Below, piece after piece: positions 1 through 5,897 of a stretch of 8,166 nt of DNA. This DNA is from Cyanobacteria bacterium UBA7694 (GTDB lineage: Bacteria; Cyanobacteriota; Sericytochromatia; UBA7694). How positions within the stretch are numbered: position 1 is the first letter of the stretch; every line of letters starts with the position of its first letter. The notes under the pieces are model-generated. The model had not been told where the DNA came from, made no database searches, and saw nothing but the letters and a program-made list of their open reading frames with translations. A program made the position numbers and the translations under genes. The DNA lies in assembly GCA_002482705.1 (NCBI GenBank), contig DLGM01000319.1:6149-14314 (forward strand). Direction: 5' to 3'.

Positions 1-143
1 AAGAACGTGGAGATCTTGACAAAGCCCAAGAAACCTATCAGCAAATTCTGCTCATGGAGCCTACCAATGCCAATGCGCTGAGTGGTTTAGAGCGCATTCA
101 AAGCCGCCCCAATATTGGCGCTACCTTGTTGGGGCAGTCTTAA
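1..143 (+). CDS. TPR-repeat protein, C-terminal fragment
   Basis: Only the last 46 codons are inside the window, read in frame from base 3 to the TAA at 141-143. The visible protein has a helix-turn-helix pattern typical of a tetratricopeptide repeat: GDLDKAQETYQQIL, then MEPTNANAL, with small residues at the usual packing positions and Pro-Thr-Asn-Ala between helices. A short tail ending in LLGQS follows. TPR proteins are protein-protein interaction scaffolds. Nothing visible identifies the partner, the cell location, or any domain in front of the repeat. The last 23 bases overlap the end of the opposite-strand gene. The reading frame is supported by the motif alone, so the TPR call is fairly firm and the specific function is unknown. 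Confidence 0.7.
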   Translation, partial: ERGDLDKAQETYQQILLMEPTNANALSGLERIQSRPNIGATLLGQS

Positions 144-552
144 GACGCTCCACTAGAACCTCCTTGAGCCGCTCCAAAAAACCGCTGCTGTTCAAGGGGG
201 TTTCAAATTTTTCTAAGCCCCCACCTTGCACCTTGTGTCGCCAGCGCAAAGGCTCTGTGAACACCGCAAAGATCGTCATGTCTTTCATCGCCGGATTATT
301 ACGAACCAACTTGATAAAATCGAGAGTTTCTTGGTTAGTGTCATAAAAAACAATCAGCACGGGTGGGCGGTGCATAAATATTTCGGCTAAAGCATCAATG
401 ATTTCCGTCATCCAGATGGGTTCTAGTGCAGGAATATCCCAGAGTAACTTCTCAACAATACGGTAAGAAGTGTCATTGGGGGTTGCCACCACCACCGGAA
501 TTTTTTGCAGGGCGCTATCAATACGGAACAGAACATCAGGAGATAGGTCCAT
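121..552 (-). CDS. Stand-alone degenerate receiver-like (pseudo-REC) protein
   Basis: A 143-residue protein with the alternating strand/helix layout of a CheY-like receiver domain and no output domain. Visible strands are IPVVVAT (18-24), PPVLIVFY (63-70) and MTIFAVFTE (92-100). A LEKFETPLNSSGFLERLKEVL-type end resembles the beta5/alpha5 region. The acidic pocket is not recognisable: the beta1 acidic pair is replaced by ATPND, no Asp sits at the usual phosphoacceptor place, and the beta5 Lys-Pro is Thr-Pro (118-119). It is therefore probably a phosphorylation-independent pseudo-receiver. I chose the ATG at 552 because GAGGTGG at 559-565 sits six bases before it. A GTG five codons further upstream (565-567) would fall inside that ribosome binding site and at the edge of the sucD terminator. 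The gene lies 64 bases downstream of sucD on the same strand. The REC-like assignment rests on fold pattern only. Confidence 0.6.
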   Translation of the reverse strand: MDLSPDVLFRIDSALQKIPVVVATPNDTSYRIVEKLLWDIPALEPIWMTEIIDALAEIFMHRPPVLIVFYDTNQETLDFIKLVRNNPAMKDMTIFAVFTEPLRWRHKVQGGGLEKFETPLNSSGFLERLKEVLVERLKTAPTR

Positions 553-558
553 AGGTTT

Positions 559-565
559 CCACCTC
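559..565 (-). promoter_or_regulatory. Ribosome binding site fixing the start of the pseudo-receiver gene
   Basis: On the minus strand this reads GAGGTGG, six bases of which match the anti-Shine-Dalgarno complement. It is separated from the ATG at 552-550 by six bases. It decides between that ATG and the longer GTG-initiated frame beginning at 567. Confidence 0.65.
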
Positions 566-566
566 A

Positions 567-600
567 CAAAAGTAACAGCCGGCTAAATGTGCCGGCTGTT
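567..600 (-). terminator. Rho-independent terminator after sucD
   Basis: A perfect 10-bp inverted repeat (574-583 with 591-600) with a 7-base loop. The stem contains the GC-rich core AGCCGGC. On the minus strand, downstream of the sucD stop, the stem ends in TT and is followed by ACTTTT, a moderately U-rich tail. On the plus strand the following bases are not T-rich, so it works best for the minus strand. Because the next minus-strand gene begins only about 15 bases further on, the hairpin may act as a partial terminator or attenuator between sucD and that gene. Confidence 0.7.
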
Positions 601-616
601 TGCTTAGAAAAGGGTC

Positions 617-1489
617 TTACAGACCCAATTTTTGCCGCAGCAATTCTACCACCTGAGGAGGGGTATCAGCAACGGGTACATTGGCTTTATTTAAAGCTTC
701 AATTTTGGCTTCAGCCGTACCACTACTGCCAGAAATAATTGCTCCCGCATGGCCCATACGTTTACCCGGAGGTGCCGTACGACCTGAGATAAAGCTCACT
801 ACTGGCTTTTTCATATGTTGTGCAATATATTCAGCAGCGGTTTCTTCGTCATTACCACCAATTTCACCAATCAAGACAACGGCATCGGTATCAGGATCTG
901 CCTCAAACAATTCAAGCAGATCAATGTATTTGGTGCCAATGATTGGGTCTCCGCCAATTCCCACACAGGTGGATTGGCCCATCCCAGCTTGAGTCAGCTG
1001 ATAGACGACTTCATAGGTAAGGGTGCCACTGCGGGAAATCAGGCCAATACGCCCTGATTGATGGATATGCCCAGGCATAATGCCCACCTTGCTCATTCCC
1101 GGTGAGATCAAACCAGGGCAGTTGGGACCAATCAAACGACAGCCTTGCTTTTGGACGTAGTCGTAGACAGCAATCATATCTTGAACAGGAACGCCCTCGG
1201 TAATACAAATAATCAGCGGAACCTTTGCTTCAGCAGCTTCTAGGATAGCATCAGCCGCAAAACGGGGAGGAACAAAAATAATTGAGCAATTGGCGCCGGT
1301 AGCTTCAGCAGCAGCACGCACGGTGTTAAAAACGGGAACACCTTCTAGCGTTTGTCCTTCTTTGCCCGGAGTGACCCCAGCGACGACTTGGGTTCCGTAT
1401 TGGAGCATTTGCTGAGTGTGGAAAGAACCGTCACGGCCGGTGATGCCTTGGACGATCACACGTGTTCCTTTATCGAGTAAGATGGCCAT
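617..1489 (-). CDS. sucD: Succinyl-CoA synthetase (ADP/GDP-forming) alpha subunit
   Basis: The 290-residue product has the length usual for SucD. It catalyses, with the beta subunit SucC, the reversible conversion of succinyl-CoA plus NDP and phosphate to succinate plus NTP in the TCA cycle. Visible landmarks are the N-terminal CoA-binding Rossmann region (VIVQGITGRDG, 11-21), PPRFAADA (74-81), ITEGVP (96-101), LIGPNCPG (119-126), the SRSGTLTYE segment (152-160), GIGGDPIIG (177-185), LIGEIGG (206-212) and the RMGHAGAI motif carrying the phospho-histidine, His247. The ATG at 1489 gives the standard MAILLDKGTRV start. The same frame stays open 68 codons upstream, but that part does not resemble SucD. 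No good Shine-Dalgarno sequence precedes the ATG. The neighbouring genes are unrelated and sucC is not adjacent. It is followed by a hairpin terminator. Confidence 0.96.
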   Translation of the reverse strand: MAILLDKGTRVIVQGITGRDGSFHTQQMLQYGTQVVAGVTPGKEGQTLEGVPVFNTVRAAAEATGANCSIIFVPPRFAADAILEAAEAKVPLIICITEGVPVQDMIAVYDYVQKQGCRLIGPNCPGLISPGMSKVGIMPGHIHQSGRIGLISRSGTLTYEVVYQLTQAGMGQSTCVGIGGDPIIGTKYIDLLELFEADPDTDAVVLIGEIGGNDEETAAEYIAQHMKKPVVSFISGRTAPPGKRMGHAGAIISGSSGTAEAKIEALNKANVPVADTPPQVVELLRQKLGL

Positions 1490-1804
1490 TAGATTTGAAA
1501 ATGCCTGAGTGCAGACATTATCCCTTTCTTTGAAGTTTGGACCTGGCTGGGGGAAAGGAGGAAAACACCCCTCAAGCCAGACACATTTTACCACAGGCAC
1601 CTTAGGGCTGGCGCTTGAGCTCTCAATCCCAGAAACAATCACCATCACCGGATGTCCGCCCTTTGAAGCAAACCATGGCGGCCCAAAGTTCAAAACAACA
1701 ATACACGTTTAGCCCAACTCATCAGCCTCTAACTTAAGACCCCATACGAACAGAGATACCCACTCCTCAAAGATTAGGTTTATTATGGGAGAAAGGAATT
1801 GCTT
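1490..1804. other. Divergent intergenic region between sucD and the methyltransferase gene
   Basis: These 315 bases hold no convincing gene. For the sucD side, the minus strand carries GATAAT at 1522-1517, a plausible -10 element that would give a leader of roughly 20-25 bases; no good -35 is visible. Further upstream, an imperfect hairpin can form between CTGGCTGGGG (1543-1552) and CCCC-TCA-AGCCAG (1568-1580). For the plus-strand gene, the purine-rich AGAAAGGA (1790-1797) is a ribosome binding site seven bases before the ATG at 1805. A TATTAT at 1781-1786 lies too close to that site to be a normal -10 element, and I see no convincing promoter for this gene. The sucD frame remains open through most of the region, but that looks fortuitous. 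Confidence 0.5.
1517..1522 (-). promoter_or_regulatory. Candidate -10 element for sucD
   Basis: GATAAT on the minus strand, one base from the TATAAT consensus, ends 27 bases before the sucD ATG. The sequence about 17 bases further upstream does not match a -35 box, so this is only a candidate. Confidence 0.3.
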
Positions 1805-3031
1805 ATGTTGTCTGCGGACGTCATTCAAGGTTTCAGCTATCAGCAAGCGTGCCCCGCTTGCGGCCTCCATCTGGCCTTTCGTTTTCATGAGGGGCATCAG
1901 CAACCGCTGGCAACCTTGGGTTGGCCAACAAGTGCCCAAGCAGCCCAGAAAATGGAGCGACTACCCCTTGAGTTTGTACGCTGTGTACAATGTGGACACA
2001 TTTATAATCGTGCATTTGACTACCAAAAAGTACCGTATGTATTAAATCCCAACCGTATGTATAACCAGAGCCAACTCTGGCAAGAGCATTTGAACAATAT
2101 CTGTGAGCACATCCAAAGAGGCTTACCCCAGGGAGCAACAGCCGTAGAAATAGGCTGCGGGGAAGGGCTTCTCTTACAAGCCTTAGCGCAGCGCCGTCCT
2201 GATCTCAATCTGATCGGATTTGACCCCAATATTTCCCCACGCGCCCTGTCAGAAAGTATTACGCTTCGTGCAGAACTCTTTGATGCAGCTAGCCATTTAC
2301 CTGAATACCATCCTGACCTGTTGATCAGCCGCCATGTCCTTGAACATCTCATGAACCCCAGGGCCTTCCTTCAATATTTACAGTTGGCATGTACTTTTCA
2401 TCAGCAGCGCCCGCTGTTGTTTATTGAGGTTCCCTGTATCGATCAGGCCCTTACCGATGGCCGCCTAGAAGACTTTTATTATGAACATAATTCTCACTTC
2501 ACCCAACGATCTTTTCAACACCTTTTACAGCAGACCTGTGATCCCATCCTATTTGCTGAATTGGGCTATGGTGAAGAAGTTATTTGGGGTATGGGGAGGT
2601 TGGCACTGCAACCCGAATGGCTTGCCCACGCCGAAGCTGCGTGGTTTTTTTCTGAACAAGCCAAAGAAACACAAAAATCGATGGGTGCAGCCTTGGATGA
2701 ACTAGCACAAGGCAATAAGCCAGTCATTATTTGGGGGGGAACGGGTAAATCAGCCACATTTATTAACACCTTCGGCGCTGACCCAGAGCGCTTTCCATGG
2801 GTCGTGGATTCAGACTTGGGTAAAGTGGGTACCTTTGTGCCCGGTATGGGGCAAGCAATTTGTGCCCCTGAACTCTTACATACACTGGGTCCAGCGATTA
2901 TTTTGATTACCACTCAATGGCGTGCCCACGATATTGTCAAAGAGATTCATAACCAGCATTTGCCCTATGAACGTATTTTAGTGGCCCACCAAGGCCGTTT
3001 GGTCGATTACCCGGTTAAAGACATACGTTAG
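1805..3031 (+). CDS. SAM-dependent C-methyltransferase (sugar C-methyltransferase-like, three-domain)
   Basis: The 408-residue protein has three recognisable parts. The N-terminus carries two CxxC pairs (Cys16/Cys19 and Cys60/Cys63), the putative zinc-binding domain of this family. The centre is a class I methyltransferase fold, with SAM motif I VEIGCGEG (114-121), an acidic strand end GFDPN (138-142), and RHVLEHL (176-182), which resembles the motif following strand 4. The C-terminal domain begins with VIIWGGTGKSATFIN (307-321) and continues with WVVDSDLGKVGTFVPG. It matches the Rossmann-like C-terminal domain of C-methyltransferases of the TylC3/NovU type, which methylate NDP-hexose intermediates of deoxysugar pathways. 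The exact substrate is not determinable, and no other sugar-nucleotide genes are in the window. The ATG at 1805 is preferred over the TTG at 1799 because AGAAAGGA is well spaced from it. No terminator separates it from the pil genes. Confidence 0.85.
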   Translation: MLSADVIQGFSYQQACPACGLHLAFRFHEGHQQPLATLGWPTSAQAAQKMERLPLEFVRCVQCGHIYNRAFDYQKVPYVLNPNRMYNQSQLWQEHLNNICEHIQRGLPQGATAVEIGCGEGLLLQALAQRRPDLNLIGFDPNISPRALSESITLRAELFDAASHLPEYHPDLLISRHVLEHLMNPRAFLQYLQLACTFHQQRPLLFIEVPCIDQALTDGRLEDFYYEHNSHFTQRSFQHLLQQTCDPILFAELGYGEEVIWGMGRLALQPEWLAHAEAAWFFSEQAKETQKSMGAALDELAQGNKPVIIWGGTGKSATFINTFGADPERFPWVVDSDLGKVGTFVPGMGQAICAPELLHTLGPAIILITTQWRAHDIVKEIHNQHLPYERILVAHQGRLVDYPVKDIR

Positions 3032-3045
3032 CCCCATCTATTGCA

Positions 3046-3072
3046 TTGACTATTATTAAGTTTTGTTATAAT
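3046..3072 (+). promoter_or_regulatory. Sigma-70-like promoter for the mini-ORF and pil operon
   Basis: TTGACT at 3046-3051 (five of six bases match the -35 consensus) and a perfect TATAAT at 3067-3072, separated by 15 bases, in an AT-rich stretch. The spacer is one to two bases shorter than usual. A transcript would begin near 3079-3080, leave about 38 bases before the small ORF at 3118, and continue into pilD. It lies 14 bases after the methyltransferase stop codon, where a new transcription unit would be expected. Confidence 0.6.
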
Positions 3073-3117
3073 TTGTAAAGAGACATTGTGAAACCGATAT
3101 TCAATTTAGGGACAACC

Positions 3118-3201
3118 ATGAAAGCCCATGTCAATGAATTGTCGTTCCCAGCATGTGCAGAAGATACGGTCAGGTTTGTCAGCAGCCAGTATAATGAATA
3201 G
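3118..3201 (+). CDS. 27-residue small ORF, possible leader peptide of pilD
   Basis: An ATG at 3118 preceded by AGGGA (3108-3112, five-base spacing) opens a 27-codon frame that stops with TAG at 3199-3201, two bases before the pilD ATG. It lies downstream of the strong candidate promoter. The peptide begins MKAHVNELSFPA and ends SSQYNE. It has no signal sequence or membrane segment. pilD has no recognisable ribosome binding site of its own, so ribosomes finishing this frame could reinitiate on pilD. The first half weakly recalls the N-terminal strand and helix of anti-sigma-factor kinase domains (ELSFPA...VRFV), so it could instead be the remnant of a lost gene. Whether it is translated is inference from position and spacing. 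Confidence 0.4.
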   Translation: MKAHVNELSFPACAEDTVRFVSSQYNE

Positions 3202-3203
3202 CT

Positions 3204-4130
3204 ATGGAAAACTTTTGGCTTCCCCTGTTATTTTTTCTTTATGGCACTCTCATTGGCAGCTTTCTTAACGTGGTCATCTATCGTACACCCGCAACCCTTC
3301 TGCCTCTATATATGGAGCCTGAAGAAGATGAAGAAGTGAGCATTCCAACACAACTGCTCCCTCGTCTCCATTTTGCAGGGGTCTATCTATGGCAAGATCT
3401 GGCCTGGAATGTACTCTATATGGTGAAACAATTGGGACCGGAATTGTTGCTATTGCTGCGTAAGCTCAGCCATCCAGGTTCTCACTGTGGCAACTGTCAG
3501 ACCCCTATCGCTGCTTACGATAATTTACCGGTATTAAGCTGGTTTATATTGGGTGGTCGCTGTCGCCATTGCCAACAGTCTTTTAGTTTCCGGTATCCGC
3601 TCATTGAACTGTTAACAGGTCTCTTGTTTGTTTATGTCTGGTATACCTTTGGCTGGTCTGCCGAAACCCTCTGGTGGTTAGGCTTTAGTAGCCTATTGTG
3701 GGCCATCTTGTGGATTGACTTTGATCAGCAATTTATTTTCAATGTGATGACTTACCCAAGTATTCTGGCAGGCATCGTATATAATGGGACTAAAGGTACC
3801 CCGGAAATAGCTTTCTGGGGAATCATAGCTGCTTTCTTAAGCTTTGAAGTGATCATTTTTCTCAGCATTGTGATCTTACAAAAAGAAGGAATGGGAGGCG
3901 GCGACGTGAAGCTGGCTATGGCTCTTGGAGCCTGGTTGGGGCCAAGTCAACTCCTCGTCGCATTGGCCATTGCTTTTATATTGGGATCCCTAATAGGCGG
4001 AGCACTTCTTTTCACACGAAAAAGCAGTCGGCCTTTCCCTTTTGGACCGTTTCTTGTCGTGGGCGGCTTGACCGCAATGTCTATTGGTGAAAACCTGTGG
4101 GCGTGGTATATTAACTCAATCATGCAGTGA
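3204..4130 (+). CDS. pilD: Type IV prepilin peptidase / N-methyltransferase
   Basis: A 308-residue polytopic inner-membrane protein of the PilD/GspO family, which cleaves the positively charged leader of prepilins and methylates the new N-terminal residue. Visible features in order: first membrane segment ending in GSFLNVVIYR (18-27); a long cytoplasmic loop with an acidic patch (38-45) and a hydrophobic stretch (about 60-87); the zinc/methylase region with paired cysteines Cys95/Cys98 and Cys120/Cys123 and the typical FRYPLIELLTG (129-139); the first catalytic aspartate Asp172 in WIDFDQQF; the second, Asp234, in GMGGGDVKLA (229-238); and PFPFGPFL (277-284) near the end. Both catalytic aspartates and all four cysteines are present, so it should be active. 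The usual LLPD after the first aspartate is FIFN. The ATG has no clear Shine-Dalgarno sequence and follows the small ORF by two bases. It leads the pilMNOPQ cluster. Confidence 0.95.
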   Translation: MENFWLPLLFFLYGTLIGSFLNVVIYRTPATLLPLYMEPEEDEEVSIPTQLLPRLHFAGVYLWQDLAWNVLYMVKQLGPELLLLLRKLSHPGSHCGNCQTPIAAYDNLPVLSWFILGGRCRHCQQSFSFRYPLIELLTGLLFVYVWYTFGWSAETLWWLGFSSLLWAILWIDFDQQFIFNVMTYPSILAGIVYNGTKGTPEIAFWGIIAAFLSFEVIIFLSIVILQKEGMGGGDVKLAMALGAWLGPSQLLVALAIAFILGSLIGGALLFTRKSSRPFPFGPFLVVGGLTAMSIGENLWAWYINSIMQ

Positions 4131-4143
4131 TGTGGTGGAAAAC

Positions 4144-4159
4144 GTTACAATATGTTACA
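4144..4159 (+). repeat. Short direct repeat upstream of pilM
   Basis: GTTACA occurs at 4144-4149 and again at 4154-4159, exactly ten bases apart and so on the same face of the helix. Both copies lie in the 63-base gap between pilD and pilM. TACAAT within the first copy (4146-4151) could also serve as a weak -10 element, but no matching -35 is visible. It could be a binding site for a regulator or coincidence. Confidence 0.3.
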
Positions 4160-4193
4160 TTGCTCAACAAATATCAGAAGGTTCCGTTAAGCC

Positions 4194-5348
4194 ATGAAAC
4201 TCTTTGGTCGTGAACTGAACGTTTCCTCCATGGCAAGTTTGCTCAGAAACCCGTTTTTAAAAGAGCCCCCAATTGGTATCGACATCTCCAATGAGTCGAT
4301 CATTGTGGTTGAACTACGCACACCAAAAGGCCAGCCTGGTACCATCGAATTGACAAAATTGGGAATGGCCCCCACTCCCGAAAATGCGGTTCGTGACGGA
4401 GAAGTGGTTGACCCCTCGCGTGTTGCAGACAAAATTCGTGAAATCATGCGTGAACATGACTTCAAAGCAAAAAAAGTTATTACTGCGGTCTCGGGGCAAG
4501 CTGCCATTATCCGTCCACGGATTAAATTCCCAGCTATTCCGATCAAAGAGCTCAAAGAAGTTGTAATGCATGATGCTGAACGTTACATCCCCTTTCCAAT
4601 CCAGGATGTATACATCGACTTCCAAGTGTTAGGAACCGTTGAAGAAGACGGTATGAGCAAATACGACGTTCTGCTTGTGACCGCCCAAAAACAACTGATC
4701 GATACGTATATAGAAACGTTTGCAATGGCCGACTTACAGTTAGTCGCTGTTGATGTAGCCTCATTTGCCGTCATGCGTGCACTTTCGGGCAACGAAGAAG
4801 AAATAGGCGCAGGCCAGCTAGCCGTACTGGTGTTAATCCGTGGCGAGACGACCGATTTAAGCGTGGTTCGTAATGGTTCACCTCTATTTGCCCGCAGTAT
4901 TCCGCTGGGCAGTAGCACCTTTACCGAAGTGATTGCCAGCAATATGGGTATTGAGCTTGAAGAAGCTGTGCGCCTCTTTGATAAACTGGTGATTCCCGTC
5001 GCCGGGGATGAAGTCTTTGACGATCCAATGGCAGAGCGGGCAGCGGACGAAATCCGCCCCTTACTCAAGGATTTGACCAGCGAAATTCAAAAGTCTATCG
5101 AGTATTTTCACCAATCACAACAAGAGAACTCTCGCATTCAGCAGTTGGTCCTCTCTGACCGAGGTGCCAAGCTGAAAAACCTAGATCAGTATTTTTCCCA
5201 TGCCCTGGGTATTGATGTGGAAGTGAGCAATCCCTTAAAATTTCTCTCTTTTAGCGAGAGTCAATTTGATATTGCAACGCTGAACGAAAATGCCACTATC
5301 TATGCCACGGCCATCGGACTAGCACGGAGAGGTTTGGAAGAACATTGA
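4194..5348 (+). CDS. pilM: Type IV pilus assembly protein PilM (actin-like)
   Basis: The 384-residue cytoplasmic protein has the length and order of PilM, an FtsA/actin-like protein that binds the PilN N-terminus and links the pilus machine to its cytoplasmic motors. Recognisable parts are the phosphate-1 strand IGIDIS (27-32), the family signature HDAERYIPFPIQDVYIDF (126-143), VAVDVASFAVMRAL (184-197), the phosphate-2 equivalent LIRGETTDLSVV (214-225) followed by FARSIPLGSS (232-241), and the adenosine-motif equivalent LSDRGAKL (320-327) before VEVSNPL (342-348). Two nucleotide-contact motifs deviate: the common DIG is LIR and LSGGGA is LSDRGA. ATP binding may therefore be weakened. About 20 residues precede the first strand. 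The start ATG has AGAAGG twelve bases upstream, which is rather far. Its stop overlaps the pilN start by four bases. Confidence 0.93.
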   Translation: MKLFGRELNVSSMASLLRNPFLKEPPIGIDISNESIIVVELRTPKGQPGTIELTKLGMAPTPENAVRDGEVVDPSRVADKIREIMREHDFKAKKVITAVSGQAAIIRPRIKFPAIPIKELKEVVMHDAERYIPFPIQDVYIDFQVLGTVEEDGMSKYDVLLVTAQKQLIDTYIETFAMADLQLVAVDVASFAVMRALSGNEEEIGAGQLAVLVLIRGETTDLSVVRNGSPLFARSIPLGSSTFTEVIASNMGIELEEAVRLFDKLVIPVAGDEVFDDPMAERAADEIRPLLKDLTSEIQKSIEYFHQSQQENSRIQQLVLSDRGAKLKNLDQYFSHALGIDVEVSNPLKFLSFSESQFDIATLNENATIYATAIGLARRGLEEH

Positions 5349-5896
5349 CACGCATTAGCATTAACCTACTTGGGATTGAACGCAAAGAAGCACTCAGCCG
5401 TTCGGGAATTCCCCTTGATAAAGGCTGGTTGTCAGCCTTGGCGATTGTTATTGCCTCCGTTGCTATTGCTTTCCTGGCAAATACCCTGTTATCTGGCTGG
5501 GTAAGTCAGGCACAAGCCGAGACTGAGACATTAGCGGCCAAAATCAAGGATCTTGACGCAAAGCTCGCCGAAATCAAAACACTTGAAGCCAAACGTAAGA
5601 ACCTCCAAATGGAGGAAAAAATTCTTCTCTTTGTGACGGGTGAAACCTATAAGTGGTCTTACCTGTTACAAGAAGTGAGAGCCGTAATGCCCTTAGATGT
5701 TGTAATTAACGACCTCAAAATCACCGCAGGTGGCGAATTTACCCTCAGCGGCTCCGCGATGGATCATCGTACCGTTGCACTCTTCCTGCGTAACTTGGAA
5801 AATTCCAAAATGTTATCTCAGTCCAGACTGCAATCCAGCATTAAGACAAAAGACAAAACAACGTTTGTCATCAGTTGCAAGGTGAAAGCGGGCTAG
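5345..5896 (+). CDS. pilN: Type IV pilus inner-membrane alignment protein PilN
   Basis: The 183-residue protein starts with TTG inside the sequence TTGA, which also forms the pilM stop; GGAAG at 5336-5340 can serve as ribosome binding site. This start gives MTRISINLLG, matching the PilN N-terminal INLLP peptide known to lie in a groove of PilM, here with Gly instead of Pro. One membrane segment follows (about 29-51), then a coiled-coil-like stretch (58-92) rich in Ala, Lys and Glu, then a small periplasmic alpha/beta domain (about 100-180) with MPLDVVINDLKI and FTLSGSAMDHRTVALFLRNL, as in the PilN ferredoxin-like fold. Length and layout are normal for the family. It is expected to pair with PilO. 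Confidence 0.92.
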   Translation: MTRISINLLGIERKEALSRSGIPLDKGWLSALAIVIASVAIAFLANTLLSGWVSQAQAETETLAAKIKDLDAKLAEIKTLEAKRKNLQMEEKILLFVTGETYKWSYLLQEVRAVMPLDVVINDLKITAGGEFTLSGSAMDHRTVALFLRNLENSKMLSQSRLQSSIKTKDKTTFVISCKVKAG

Positions 5897-5897
5897 T

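Noticed and set aside
1490..1693. In-frame 68-codon extension upstream of the sucD ATG.
   Set aside because: It does not resemble SucD or a targeting peptide, the family N-terminus starts at MAILLDKG, and a candidate -10 element lies within the extension.
1781..1786. TATTAT as a -10 element for the methyltransferase gene.
   Set aside because: Transcription would begin inside or after the ribosome binding site, and there is no -35 box at the right distance.
1799..1804. TTG start two codons before the methyltransferase ATG.
   Set aside because: The AGAAAGGA ribosome binding site would be only one base away from TTG but is seven bases from the ATG at 1805.
2732..2758. P-loop-like GGTGKS in the methyltransferase C-terminal domain.
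   Set aside because: The residue five places before the GKS glycine is Ile, so the GxxxxGKS pattern fails. The segment fits the glycine-rich loop of the C-methyltransferase C-terminal domain.
4583..5068. 161-codon open frame antisense to pilM.
   Set aside because: It is the complement of a strongly supported gene, is Ser/Thr-rich as expected from reverse reading of biased codons, and has no recognisable domain.
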